Source of the DNA: Gerris lacustris | Lineage: Eukaryota > Arthropoda > Insecta > Hemiptera > Gerridae | NCBI GenBank assembly: GCA_951217055.1 | Contig: OX578285.1 | Location: 52,764,024 to 52,828,023, forward strand | Reading direction: 5' to 3' | DNA: 64,000 nucleotides | Part shown: piece after piece, positions 48,168 to 60,202 of the stretch | Numbering within the stretch: position 1 is the first letter of the stretch | Layout of the letters: every line of letters begins with the position of its first letter | Made by a program: the position numbers and the translations under genes | Notes under the pieces: generated by a model | The model's database searches: none | Seen by the model: the letters and a program-made list of their open reading frames with translations, nothing else | Told to the model about the DNA's origin: nothing

Positions 48168-48259
48168 CTTGAGGCGAAGCCGAAGGAACCATGGTCCCTA
48201 AATCCCTCGGCTTCGCCTCGGGAATTATACTCTTTAATTCCCGAGGCGCAGCCGAGGGA
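48168..48259. repeat. GC-rich 25-bp hairpin plus third half-copy
   Basis: Arms 48203-48227 and 48235-48259 (tccctcggcttcgcctcggg... and its inverse) differ at one base around a 7-base loop. A partial third copy (gaggcgaagccgaagg) is at 48170-48186. Confidence 0.75.
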
Positions 48260-49384
48260 GATAATTATCGCGAGGGGAATAATGACACTTTACTCACGAG
48301 GTACATACAATATTTTATCTCCAGTAGGAAGTAAATACACATTTTCGTCCATTGCACAGTTTTTATTTATTATTTTAATAAATAACAATAATAATTAGAA
48401 CATTTAATAGCAGATATAAGAGATTCAATATTAAAAACAAATTAGAATTGGAATTTAACTCAAATAAAAGGTTATTTAGATGCAGGTTATAATGTTGTAA
48501 ACAAAGATAAACATGGTCAAAAAAGCGCAGTGCCGCCAACCTGATTTCAACAACTTTATTACATTAGCCATACATTTTCTACTATTTATTAAATAATTAA
48601 GTTGCAATCTTTACTTTTTTGCCCTACTTTTACTTTTTCTCCCTACTTTTTGAGTTCAGGGATGAAAAGACCTGTTTTAGTCCCTCTAAGCTAATTCAAA
48701 ATCATAACTTTTTTTCCCTACTGGAGATAAATGCATTTAAAGTATACCTCGTGTAAAAGTTACGGAGAGGCTTGTTTATTAATATGCTTGTGCTGTTTAA
48801 GGAGGACGACAATCTATAAAAGGGTGGAGTAAGCCAGTCACATAGATGTGGGGCTTCCACGGCCGAGTTTTCAACTCATCTCTCATACTTTTTTCTCCTC
48901 TTTCGTCTACGAACAATTGATTTTCAAATTGTTCTGATAAACTTTTTCGCTTGACGTATAAGAAAATCTTTTTGGTTTGGAAAATTTAGCAGAAGTTGAT
49001 CTATTTTAACAGGAAACCCCGTTTTAAACAATACAGGATGGTGAAGTCCAAAGTATTTTTTTAATTCACATTGATTTGATTATATTATTATATTCATACG
49101 ATTTACGGATGAGTGAGTTACATTGAATGCCTGTTTGCAGTTTTAGAGGCTAACACTAGTTTGTAAACCAATGGTGATAGCAAATAATCTAGATATCATA
49201 ATATCATATTTAATACATAATAATAATTCTCAATATGACACTGTTCATTATTAAATAACTATCAGATCCAAAGGCATCCGTATACATTATAAACTAAACG
49301 ATTGTTTACTTTAAGAAAACATACTTCATAATACACACATATAAATAAATTAATGGTGTACCATTTTATATAATCAAAATTAAA
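48260..49384. other. Intergenic, no gene seen
   Basis: AT-rich. Nothing recognised. Confidence 0.4.
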
Positions 49385-50107
49385 ATAAACAGGTCAAGTG
49401 TGTGCTCGTCAGCACACAGCGAGGGTCCGTAGGCCACACTATATAGTGTTTAACTGTAAAGTGTATAAACAGTGTTTTTTTTTAATGCTAAAAAGCTTAC
49501 TTTGAACCATTCTAAGGGTCTGATATTCTCAACACACACTCTGATAAAGTATTTTTTTGCCACTGAACCGGACTACAACCATATAAATATATCGAAAAGA
49601 CCATAATTTAAAAAAAACGTATTTTGTCAATAAAAAGTAAAATAATATTTTTTTCGAAATTTCCAAAAAGTGGTATCTTTACTTTTGGTCGAAGAATGTT
49701 CAGGAATATTTTCAGATTTTTAGCACTTCACATAAGCGAGATAGAGGGCGGGGACACGTTTAACACCCACTTCAAACTTGCCTACGCTCGTCCTATCAAA
49801 GTTATATCTAAAGAATTATATATTTTTGTAATCAGCTCGACGTACCCTTTCATATGATACCCCTCACGGTGTCGAAAAAAAAAAAAAAAAAAAAATTAAC
49901 CCTTAAGTTTTTTTACCCTAATTTTTTTGAAAAATATTTTTAAGTCACTATATTTTTAAAATATGTGGGTAGGTACAAGACACATACATGCCAAATTTCA
50001 AAGTGGTCGGACGAAAGGTGTAGACGTGAGAGCACGCGAGAGGACGGACGGACAAGCACAAGCAGGAAAATATAAGGGTCCTTGGTTTTGCCTACGGACC
50101 CTAAAAA
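49385..50107 (-). mobile_element. Family A repeat, copy 2
   Basis: Same start (aaacaggtcaagtgtgtgct), same internal order and same end (tttgcctacggaccct) as copy 1. The terminal stem-loop here is gtgtgctcgtcagcacac. An A run of about 20 near 49877 is longer than in copy 1. Confidence 0.85.
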
Positions 50108-50956
50108 TAGGGTAAATTCGCTTGTTTGATGTTATTATATGGCACCGCATACATTATAAGATTTGTTAAAACCAAGCAGAATACTTACAATTGCTATACT
50201 ATTTGAAATAACCCAACACTGTAGAGATCAAATTTTAGTTACTTGTTTTAAAATTGTGAACAGAAGAACAGTGCGTGGGCACTTTATTCAATATTATCTT
50301 TTTATTATATACTTTATTTGTCTGGTTGAATTATTAGACGTCCGTTTAACATTAACCGTCATAAAACTTGATCAAAATACAAAATCCAATTCAAAACAAA
50401 CTACACCAAAGTAAACACATGATAAAATATAAAAGCGTTTGATGCAAAACTTTTAACAAAAACAACAAACTAAATAATGCAAAGCAATTGTTTTTCACTG
50501 GTTATTAATTTTAAATATAGTTTGGATAATTTCTTTAAAGAGTACTTTGTAATAAGGCAGTTTAAAAATACGACGAAGGAGGTAGGAATCCGAACAGCCG
50601 AAAACTTAGACTCCTACTATATTATTAAGGTAAATAATAATTTCAGTGAACTACAGAAGCCAAAGTCTTTTAATAATATCATCCTCTTCTCTGATATTAA
50701 ATTAATCATCTTTTTCTCCGATTCAGGAATCGAGGACAGAAAAATCAAATTATTTATTATTTATAAAGTCTATGTTGCGTGCGCATTTGATAGTTCTTTT
50801 ATTTCGTGCAAATTGAAGCTTTTATTCTTTTCACACAACTTTACTTTGTATTTGGAAATCTATTTTGAGTTTTAATAATCTGAATAGTTCTTAAAAATAA
50901 TCGATATATCGATTTTTTCAAGGTACCTATATATATTTTATATGTATATATATATT
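50108..50956. other. Intergenic with an unrecognised 132-codon ORF
   Basis: The plus ORF 50477-50875 is Phe/Ile/Asn-rich with no motif I know and no splice or repeat support. It is probably chance in AT-rich DNA. Nothing else seen. Confidence 0.35.
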
Positions 50957-51522
50957 TTTATCAACGATTGATACGAAATATAAACATTATATCTCTTTTT
51001 AGATGCGTAGAAAGTGATTATTTACGTACTTGTATTCATTGCGCATGCGCGTCTCATAGTTCTGAAGAATTCCTCTTCTTTACCACGCTAGCGCGGTAAA
51101 GAAGAGGAATTCTTCAGCTTTACGCACGATTACCGAGGTTGTTTACATTTAACAAAACTAATTTGCTGTTCTTTTATTAAAGTAACTGTTTATATCGAGT
51201 TTTTAGTGAAAAACAATGAGTGAATCAAGTGACTCTGACGAAAATGTGGAGAATAGTCCCCCAGAAATAATTAATTTGGCACAAAATACAACTCAAGAAT
51301 TAATATCAAGATACAGAAACGAACTTACATACAGCAAGTTTATTTTTTTCTGTATTTATTATTTAAATCTAACAATCGTAGATAAAGTACCCTACGCAAC
51401 TCGTGCGAAAACGGCATTTTGCATTTCTTGTGTGGTTTTACTACCCTCGCTGTCGCTCGGGTGCAAACTCCACACTCGCATGCAAAATGCTACTTTCCGC
51501 ACTCGACGCGTAATGTACTATT
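50957..51522 (+). mobile_element. Family C element, single complete copy
   Basis: Order on the plus strand: end TTATCAACGATTGATACG, gcgcatgcgc (51044), hairpin gaattcctcttctttaccac and inverse (51066-51112), leader, short ORF (51216), end caatcgtagataaag (51374-51388), then foldback tail with gcattttgcat (51412) and atgcaaaatgc (51480) inverted, ending gcgtaatgtact. This is the clearest full unit (~566 bp). Confidence 0.8.
51216..51350 (+). CDS. Short acidic ORF of family C, copy 4
   Basis: Starts MSESSDSDENVENSPPEIIN and reaches NELTYSKF. Relative to the other copies it has lost a few codons in the 'MPSLSRE' part without breaking frame there. The frame stays open to 51533 through the tail, which is unlikely to be real coding. 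Confidence 0.4.
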
Positions 51523-51889
51523 TTTTGCAATAAAATGGTCTGTAACTTAATAACCTAGAAAGTTAAAGAGATTTAGTTTTCACCATTTAAAAGAGGATTT
51601 AATTTTATTTAATATGATATACATTGTTGCCCATAAAAATTTGTATGAAAGGAAGTCAGATGCATTTAAAATGTAAGTACATATTAGGTAGTACAAAATA
51701 ATCGACATAAGTATGAACGCCAATTCGTTACGGTCATCATACAAATCTTAAACTCTTAAAAACTGACCTATTTTATAATCTTTAAAATGATATACTATAA
51801 TATATTCTTTCTTTGAACTTTAACAATAATCTGCTTTAAAAAACTTCATTAAGGTGGCTTATAATTCGCACTTATCAAACCAGCTATAA
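51523..51889. other. Intergenic
   Basis: Nothing recognised. Confidence 0.4.
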
Positions 51890-51904
51890 ACGAAACTAAT
51901 TAAT

Positions 51905-53080
51905 AATAGGTGTAGAAGTGGGCCGTGAAGGGTAATAAAAAGATGTTTAAATTTTACGAAATGGCTATATTTCGCCCCACTCCGGGGCATAGACGTGTCT
52001 GAACCATCATTTTAACTTCATATAAATACAGTTCTGACTAGGGGAAAAAATAAATAAACTATACACTATACACAAGAAAACAAAATGAATCAAATAAAAT
52101 AATTAATGTTAACAGAACCTACCGGTAAACGAAGGTTTGGTTACATGTTTAAAAAAGTATTAGTCAAATTCATCTAAATAATTAGATTCGTCTTTAGACG
52201 TTACTCTCCTACTAAACTCTAAACTAACTGGTTTAAAGAAACATAACATATTTGAAACAGTATATAACAATTAACAATTAAAACAAGTAAAAACAAAAAA
52301 ATATCACATAGAAGCTTGAGGTAACCTGAGTTTAACCTACTAATATGTATAAGATGTAAACATCTAACACTGGAAACATCTAAAATTTATTTCTTTTTAT
52401 TTTTTAAATACTATGAGCTATTACTATTTTATCCGTCATCTATTATGAGTGTATTATTTTACGTTTCATTATAATTTAATTTAAACGGAGAAATGTATAT
52501 TAGGTTTGAAGCGGGAATTATGATTTGATTAGACATTATGTGTTATTTTTTTATATTTAGGATTAGGATAGCTGAGTAGAATTTATTAATGTGTTTTGAA
52601 TCTGCTTTATAGTTTATGGTGTTACTTGTTAAGGCTATGTACGCGGCTTCAAGATATTTTCTTTTAGATTCATTTATTTCTGTGTCCAATATTTTTATGT
52701 TATCCTGGTCTATTTTATGATTATTATTTTTTATATGGACGGCCAGCGCAGTTTTGTCATTTTGGGCTCTTATGTCATATATATGTTGTTTTAATCTGCT
52801 CTCTAGTTTTTGCATGGTTTCCCCGATATATACATGGTCGCAGTCTTTACATTTAATTTGATAAATTACATTTGATCTTTTTAATTTTTCAGTTTTATCT
52901 TTTAATTTGTGGAGGAATGAGTTTTTTATTTTATTATTTTATTATATTATTATTTATTATACGGAGTAGGGCGAAATATAGCCATTTCGTAAAATTTAAA
53001 CCACATCTTTTTATTACCCTTCACGGCCCACTTCTACACCTATAGTTAATATAAAAGGGACAACAAAAGGAAAAAAAACT
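51905..53080 (-). mobile_element. Penelope-like insertion with inverted arms and 15-bp target duplication
   Basis: acgaaactaattaat occurs exactly at 51890-51904 and 53081-53095, bounding the insertion. Inside, 51908-51984 and 52962-53041 are inverted ~77-bp arms (aggtgtagaagtgggccgtg... / inverse), with ~40 extra bases at the right end only. The GIY-YIG coding end lies between them on the minus strand. The structure fits a 5'-truncated Penelope-like element with an inverted terminal piece. Confidence 0.75.
52543..52930 (-). pseudogene. Penelope-like GIY-YIG endonuclease, C-terminal part
   Basis: Reading FLHKLKDKTEKLKRSNVIYQ, IKCKDCDHVYIGET, SRLKQHIYDIRAQNDKTALA, VHIKNNNHKIDQDNIKILD, KRKYLEAAYIALTSNTINY. 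This shows the GIY-like VIYQI, the CxxC insertion typical of Penelope-like endonucleases, YIG, the Arg block and the catalytic Glu of LEAAYI. The frame is open for ~129 codons, but the reverse-transcriptase domain upstream is missing, so it is a truncated copy. Confidence 0.8.
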
Positions 53081-53112
53081 ACGAAACTAATTAATTTTAA
53101 GCTTCATAAAGG

Positions 53113-53391
53113 GGTGTAGTTCAATAACCAAACAACGTCTTCACACAAAATACTGTAATTGAAACAATCGACCCGTCTCGGCGGTTCTAAGCAGCCTATT
53201 TCAGATAATCTAGAGGTTACTGGCTCGACTTCGAAAGTACAAGTGTTCAATTGTCCTTTTGAAGTCGATCCAGTAAGTTCTAGATTATCTGAAGAAGGCT
53301 GCTTTAGAACAGCCGAAACCGGTCAATTGTTTCAATTACATTTTATGTGTGAAGACGTTGTTTGGTTATTGAACTACACCTCTTTCATTAT
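53113..53391. repeat. Long hairpin, ~125-135-bp arms
   Basis: gtgtagttcaataaccaaac (53115 on) pairs with gtttggttattgaactacac (to 53389). Pairing continues through caacgtcttcacaca, attgaaacaat.gacc, cagataatctaga and actgg.tcgacttc to a ~20-base loop. The right arm includes 'gaagaaggctgctttag' and 'ccgaaaccggtc', phrases typical of Penelope-like terminal regions. It starts ~18 bp after the previous element's target duplication. ORF 53159-53452 over it is an artefact. Confidence 0.8.
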
Positions 53392-53742
53392 GAGTCACAA
53401 TCACACATTGGAGAAATTTGTGTCGACAATTTTAAGCTTTTTAAATACCTAGCAGAATAATAAAAGAAAAAAAAATATGTACTCGTATGGTATTTTTTGG
53501 ACTTAGATTGCTCTTCCCCCCTTCTTTTAGTACCTATGAAATAATTAAAAAAAACAATGTTCACAAATTCTATGTATTTTATTTTCAGGTCGATTTGATG
53601 ACTAAAATATGGATAATTAGCCCTCCAAAGATTTTGAGGATTGTCAACAGGCAAAAAATCCAAGTTAATATATTTTTTTTTTTTTTTAAATTTAACTAAG
53701 ATATTGAAATCTCTCTCCTCTAACAGCAACACATTGCCTACA
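53392..53742. other. Intergenic
   Basis: AT-rich with short A/T runs. ORFs here are shadows with no domain. Confidence 0.4.
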
Positions 53743-54480
53743 TTTTTAGGGTCCGTAGGCAAAACCAAGGACCCTTATATTTTCCTGCGTGTGTCTGTCC
53801 GTCCGTCCTCTCGCGTGCTCTCACGGTTACACCTTTCGTCCGATCACTTTGAAATTTGGTATGTATGTGTCTTGTACCTGCCCACATATTTTAAAAATAT
53901 AGCGACTTAAAAAAAAAAAATTTCAAAAAAATTAGGGTAAAAAAACCTAAGGGTTAATTTTTTTATATTTTTTTTCGACACCGTAAGGGGTATCATATGA
54001 AAGGGTACGTCGAGCTGATTACAAAAATATATAATTCTTTGGATATAACTTTGATAGGGCGAGCGTAGGCAAGTTTGAAGTGGGTATGAAACGTGTCCCC
54101 CCCCCCTCTATCTCGCTTATGTGAAGTACAAAAAATCTGAAAAAATTCCTGAACATTCTTCGACCAAAAGTAAAGATACCATTTTTTGGAAATTTCGAAA
54201 AAAATATTATTTTATTTTTTATTGACAAAATACGTTTTTTTTTTTTTTATAATTATGGTCTTTTCGATGTATTTATATGGTTGTAGTCCGGTTCAGTGGC
54301 AAAAAAATACTTTATCGGAAGTTTGTGTATGTGTTTTGAGAATATCAGATCCATAGGATAGTTCAAAGTAAGCTTTTTAGCATTTTAAAAAACACAATCA
54401 ATAGGGTACTACTTAAACTATACAGTGTGGCCTACGGACCCTCCGCTGTATGCTGACTAGCACACGCTTGACCTGTTTAT
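53743..54480 (+). mobile_element. Family A repeat, copy 3 (inverted)
   Basis: Reverse complement of copies 1 and 2, from agggtccgtaggcaaaacc (53749) to tagcacacgcttgacctgtt (54479). The terminal stem is slightly damaged (tatgctgactagcacac). Confidence 0.85.
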
Positions 54481-55619
54481 TTAACTTCTGAGTACCCCCA
54501 CTCTACCTCACACTACCCTCTTCCACTTATCTTCAACTATGACATTCATTATGATTAATAAATTTCAATATTCAGTATTTTATTGCAATACGCTCGCTTC
54601 AATGATAGAGCCACGCGATGCCTAGTTATTATCTAAGCATTCAAGTGTAGGTACTATTCAGAGGGGCCGGTGCGGGTTTAGCCAGGCTGTCGTCAGTAAT
54701 TCCGATGGTACCATTATATATTAAAAATATTGATATGTCAGCTTTCCAATCAACCCAATTCGACCTACCCTTAAGCTATATCTATTAGCTTACCCAAATC
54801 CATCTTCATCTCTGAATTAGTAGCATTCAATAAAAATCATAAATGCATTAATAGATGGCCTTAATCTTCAACAGACAACAATAGCAAAGGATAAATTAGA
54901 GGAGGAAAGTTAAGAGACGAGGTGACACACTGGCCGAGAACAAGATGCAACAGGTGATTGTAGAATATTTAATACAGGGTTGTTCTGGTGGCTATCGAAC
55001 ATTCGTGTATTGGACGTGGTTTAACGGTATGTGCTATGCGTGAAGTGTAATTAACATTCTGGAGTAGGTTGTAGGTAGTACGGAGGAGGGAGGTTCATGG
55101 ATTAATAACGGGACTACGACTAAAAGGGAGTAATGAAGGCTTTGTGACGTCAGAGGGAGGATGACGTACCCTGTGCTGTTTAGTCGGGCGGATCGTGTGT
55201 GAGAGGGAAAAACATTGACTGGTTGCCATTCTATTCTAATGAGGGTAGGGGAGTCAAGGGTATGGGGGCGGGACGTGGATGCAGATGGCAGGTGTGTTAG
55301 CGACTAATGAGCGGGCCCGCCTCTACTCGCCGTCTCCAGTCTCTAGTCCCTAGTGTCTCTACATCTACACTAGTTTCATTCATCGGGTGGCTCTTGGGTT
55401 GCGGGACCGGGGGACGACCTAATCGCTACTTCCACACCACCGAATTACCCTACTACTCGGCACTCTCACCCTCGCATCACAGACCAATACTCCCCACACC
55501 CCCTCGTCACTTGGATTCCCCACCTTCACCACCCAGTTCAACACGTCTTTATCGCTATGTGGAAAACCTATAAAACAACTCTAACTTCACTTTCCTCGTC
55601 CGGTTTTTCACGTATTTAC
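54481..55619. promoter_or_regulatory. GC-richer island, possible promoter or 5' exon
   Basis: From about 54900 to 55560 the base composition rises well above the flanks. It holds tgacgtca (55145), a second gatgacgt (55160), gggggcggga (55264, GC-box-like) and a C/T-rich stretch. The plus ORF 55307-55573 is Ser/Pro-rich without a domain. A housekeeping-type promoter or first exon is conceivable but unproven. Confidence 0.25.
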
Positions 55620-58183
55620 GATACAGTGCTACAATAATCACCTATACATACTTCGCCCGTTTTATACAGGCAGTGCTACCGTTGACCCGTGATTCGAGCA
55701 AGGAATAGGCTACATTTCCTACCGTTAATAGTCATAGAGACTTAGACGTCAAATGAAAAATACTTATTACGAGTAGTTTATTGTACGCTGTATTTATTTA
55801 ACGATACATCGATGTTTTCTCGGGTATTGAAAGCCTTGGTAAACGATATTATATTATAATAATCTATTAACGCCCAAATAAAACTCACAAATTATAATAC
55901 AATCTCATAACGATTACGTATTTGAGGTCTTTTTTATAGAAAAGAAAAGGTTTTGTCTTATTTCGAACGGTTTTTTATCTGGTACTGTATTGACACGGAA
56001 AATAGAAAATATACTGTAGAAAGATTTCACCGATAAAATATCGATTGTTTTTTTTTTTTATCGTCGTTTGCCGTCAATTACAAAGAAACAATTAAATACC
56101 TACCTGAATTTAAAATAAAACTATTTATTTGTTTAAAATAATATTTTAAACATCGAAGAAGATTCTCACAAAATAATTCTGTCCGATACAGCTCGTACTA
56201 AACTTTCTTATTTACTAGTAAGTAATTACTTGGACCAATTGTTTTTTCAATTTATTAGTCGTTTCGAAATTTACCGTAAAAACGACTCCCCGACGGTAAA
56301 TCGGAGCCGGCCTCTCACCGTCCGCGTTTAAAGCGATTTTCACTGAATCTAGCTTTTCTCGGGAAAACGACTTACACATTTGTTATATATTCGTATATTC
56401 GTATTGAAATGATCTAAGTTTTAGAATATTTTAATCGAAATGGTCGCAACCGTTTTTGAGAAAAATTCGTAGCCAAAATTCATTGGTCGATTTCACCTCG
56501 GGGTATATTTTTCTAAACATGTCGTGTGAACACTACGCGTTAGCACAAACTGCAAACGGCAGACCTTTTTTAAAAGTCTCTTCTTGAACTCATGGTACCT
56601 CAAAAAGCATAATCCGACAAAAGGTCAAAATTAATTTTCGCGTCATCGCCAATCTTTCTCTTAACTTAAAAACTACTATATGAATTCAAAATGAAGAAAT
56701 TATATTTTCAAGAAAAGTTAAAACTTTTATTAAGACTGTCAAATTCATCGTAGACATTTATTTTACAGCATAATTCTACTAAACCATAAAAATTAAATGT
56801 ATTAATGCCATATGTGAAGTTTATAACCTGACACCACGAAGAAACCGAGTCCGACCGATCTGGTTTGAATTTTCCGCAAAGGAAAAGCTTGGTCAACTGA
56901 TGGACAACATTTGTTCAAATATAATAGCGTTAAAATGACGAACCTATTCTACGCATACCAATATATATTGTTGCTACCGATATTCTTGTAGTACACCTTC
57001 AACAAGGAAATATACTTTTCTAGAAGTCGGTAAATGCGAAACTTGCGATTTTTGACTTTCGACTGAATCTCGCTATCCTGAAATTTGATTTGTAACCAGG
57101 ATAGAGACATCGAACAGAAACATCTTGTTGATTTGAGTTTCACGCTCGTTTGAACAGGGAGATGACGTCGAAATACGATGCTAGGCTAGGCCACCGAACC
57201 GCCACTAGAAATATAGTTCTATATCACTTATAGAAATTACGGCCGTGGTATTTTCACCCTCCCCTCTAGACTCGACAATAAGTCGTTTACTTTTTCTGAA
57301 AAATCAATTTTTTCCCCTAGTATGAGGGTAAGGAAAGAAAGATTCGATCGATGCGGACAAACATCCTCCGGGTCCAACCTTCCCTCCTCACTTACCAAAA
57401 TATTACCTACTACATCGTCCGTTTTTAACTTTCCCCAAACCAGGCCATTCTCTTTTAAAAACTCCTTATTAAAATCCTCGTCAAGTCCTCTCTAAAAACT
57501 GATTTAGAAGATTCAGGACAAATCGGCGTTTTCATCTCGATTTCATTACCGGAACTGCAAATGACATTCGATGGATAAAACCCAACAAGTCTATATCGAA
57601 ACCGCGATAAGACTCCTACGATCATTGTTAAACAGTTCCACCTGAAATTTGATTACTAGAAATTCGGACAAATGCATCTTGTCGTGCATGTTTATTTCCG
57701 AGGGCGATATCGTCGAAATCGCCGAATAAAACTCGAATATGCAATATGTTTAATAACCAAAAATAAGACCACGTATTGGAGAACTTGTATCGTCATAGAT
57801 ACAATCTAATCGTGCTTCCGTCGTATAAATCGTGCTCTTTATTTGCTAGAAGAATCTACGGAACAAAAAAGTTAACCCTCTGGAGACAGCATGGACCCTC
57901 TAACACCACTACTTTTATACTGCACAAGCACCTGCGCACTTCCTGCCAATTACACTGTAGCAACAAATCACAGAGTATCTGTTCTCCCAGTTTTACTTTC
58001 ATTTTTAGTAAATTTTGTTTATTTCTGTATTTTTAATTACTTTGAAAATAATGTCTCCATCTATAAATAAGGGGACAGTGACTTTTGTTCTAGTTTAAGA
58101 AAATTTTGTGATATTTTCTGCCAATATTTTAAGGTATTTAACAGTAAAATGATGATATTTGTAAAGTGCTTGTGTTTTGAAAT
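55620..58183. other. 2.6 kb intergenic, no gene seen
   Basis: Less simple in sequence than other gaps, with TCG-rich patches (56280-56350). ORFs of 62-86 codons on both strands have no recognisable domain. Confidence 0.4.
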
Positions 58184-58368
58184 AATAGTTCATTACGCAT
58201 CTAGTGTGGAATGTAACATTTTGCATGCGACTGTGGAGTTAGCACCCGAGTGACACCGAGGGTATAGTAAAACCACACGAGCAAAGCAAAATGCAGTTTT
58301 CGCACGAGTTGCGTACCATACTTTATCTACGATTGTGGATTTTAATAATAAATACAGAAAAAAAAAAA
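58184..58368 (-). repeat. Family C fragment: foldback tail and element end
   Basis: attacgcatctagtgtgg, cattttgcatgcga, cacccgagtgacaccgaggg, gcacgagttgcgtacc and tttatctacgattgtgg match the tail of copy 2 in order. It is truncated before the ORF at an A run. Confidence 0.75.
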
Positions 58369-59961
58369 ATCACAGAGTTTATTAATAAATGTTGCTTATT
58401 TATTAATTTGCTCAAGAAAAATGTTGCTACTTGTACAAAGTACATTGTCCGGACCGCTTGTTTCAAGAGAACGGAGCAACACCAATTTTATAGTGTAGGG
58501 CCTAAATATCAATTTGTCTGTTGTAAGCATTGCTCCTGTGATTTAGCCATACAATTACAAACTATTGTTTGAGTTTGATTGACCATGAGTATGTACCACA
58601 AAAGTTCCGTCAAAACAGTCGACGTAGTAACATTCAAAGACTTGACCAAGATTCAATATTTAAACTATGCGAAACAAGTGCTGCTTTTTAAAATAAATAT
58701 ATTATAGAGGTTGTGAGTAAAAAGACGTAAATGAAGCAAATCTGGGTCAAAATGATACAGGATAAAAATCTTCCTTTTTCAGGGCCACTCGTTTTGTTCA
58801 ATCAATTTCGTTGTTCTGCTACTGTTTACACTTTTTACTCGATTTAACGTTAACTTATCTGTTCTGTGTTTTAGATAACAATAATTGTTATAATTTAATT
58901 AATAATAGTGTTTTTGTTACCAAGAGTAAAATAAGCCCAAGAAGGTGTTTTAGTGTCGCTGAAAAACTAATAAATTCAATCTAAATAAAATGATGGCTTT
59001 TTTCTTCTTAAAAATACCTAAGTAACAATATATATATTTTTTAATTGGAATCATTGGAACAATACGCATAAGGATAAAATTATACCCGAATTTCGGGTGC
59101 GTATTAAATTCTAATTTTTAATTTTCCTGAAATGGCAGCCCTAAATTCAGCCTGCGTATTATACGCGAGATTTTACGATAAATACTCATTTATGTGAAGT
59201 GGTTTTTCTCGTTTTATTATTCTATTGATATCAAATCCACTTGCGCTAGTTATACCTATTCAAGTTATATGTTGTGGTAAACAACACATAGACACACCAA
59301 CAAACACACAGACACAGTGTTATAATGACCTCAGCACTTATGTATATAAGCCAGCCACTCTCAGGAGCTGAACGCACTTCTCTTATGATTTTTCATTCCT
59401 AGAAAATTCGAGATCTCAGAGGCAGTGGACCAAGTGACCACCGGGACTTCTAACTCTTTGACATCACGAGAAAAAGCTATGAGGAAGAATACCTGATGTC
59501 CTTTATGGCAGCAAAACCTTACTCCGGGAATATATAAATAGATTACTGCTTATAGATCCAATACTCGACTCAAGTCTCGAATTAATGTAGATAAAAAAAC
59601 ACTTCGACATTGCAGGTACGGTCGTGATTAATCAAATAAATATTATCGAAGTGAGGGTAGCGTGCTTCTAATATATTAAAAAAAAAAAATGCAGTCTGTA
59701 CAGTGGCATATATAGAGCCCCCCCCCCCCAAATGATTACATTACCTAATTGGACCCGCAATACATTTTTTAAAAAACTCAGTCATGTCAGATGCACTGTT
59801 TTCCGTAAATATTTGACTGAAATTAAATGCATAGAATTGAATTAATGTACGTACACTAGAACGGCCGGAATTATTTGAAAGGAATTAAATTAGAACAAAA
59901 TATTATGTTAAGGTTGACATAAACTAAATCAGCCGTCATGTCGGCGTTGTATGAGCGGTCA
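58369..59961. other. Intergenic with a short-transposon terminus
   Basis: cagtggcatatatagagcc (59703) leads into a C run (59721-59730), as at other G/C-run sites. No gene. Confidence 0.4.
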
Positions 59962-60202
59962 TGTCCCGCCATTTCCGGTGGGCAATGTGATTTTCATGAT
60001 CCTGAGTACTATGTTAGTTAGTAGACCAAATATCAAGTTCTTTTTAACTTGTCACTTGATAGGTTAGTTATTCAATTATTATTCCAAATAAGAGTGGTAA
60101 CCTATCAAGTGTCAAGCTAACACCAACTTGATTTTTATTCTACTAACTAATTTTGTACTCAGGATCATGAAAATCACATTATTCACCAAAATGGCCGGGA
60201 CA
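59962..60202. repeat. Inverted repeat, ~104-bp arms
   Basis: gattttcatgatcctgagta (59991 on) pairs with tactcaggatcatgaaaatc (60155-60175); ttagttagtaga pairs with tctactaacta; cacttgataggtta with taacctatcaagtg. The loop is ~32 bp. Arms are imperfect. Confidence 0.75.

Noticed and set aside
50477..50875. 132-codon ORF as a real gene
   Set aside because: Composition follows the AT-rich background, with no motif, splice signal or paralogue seen; noted in the intergenic entry only.
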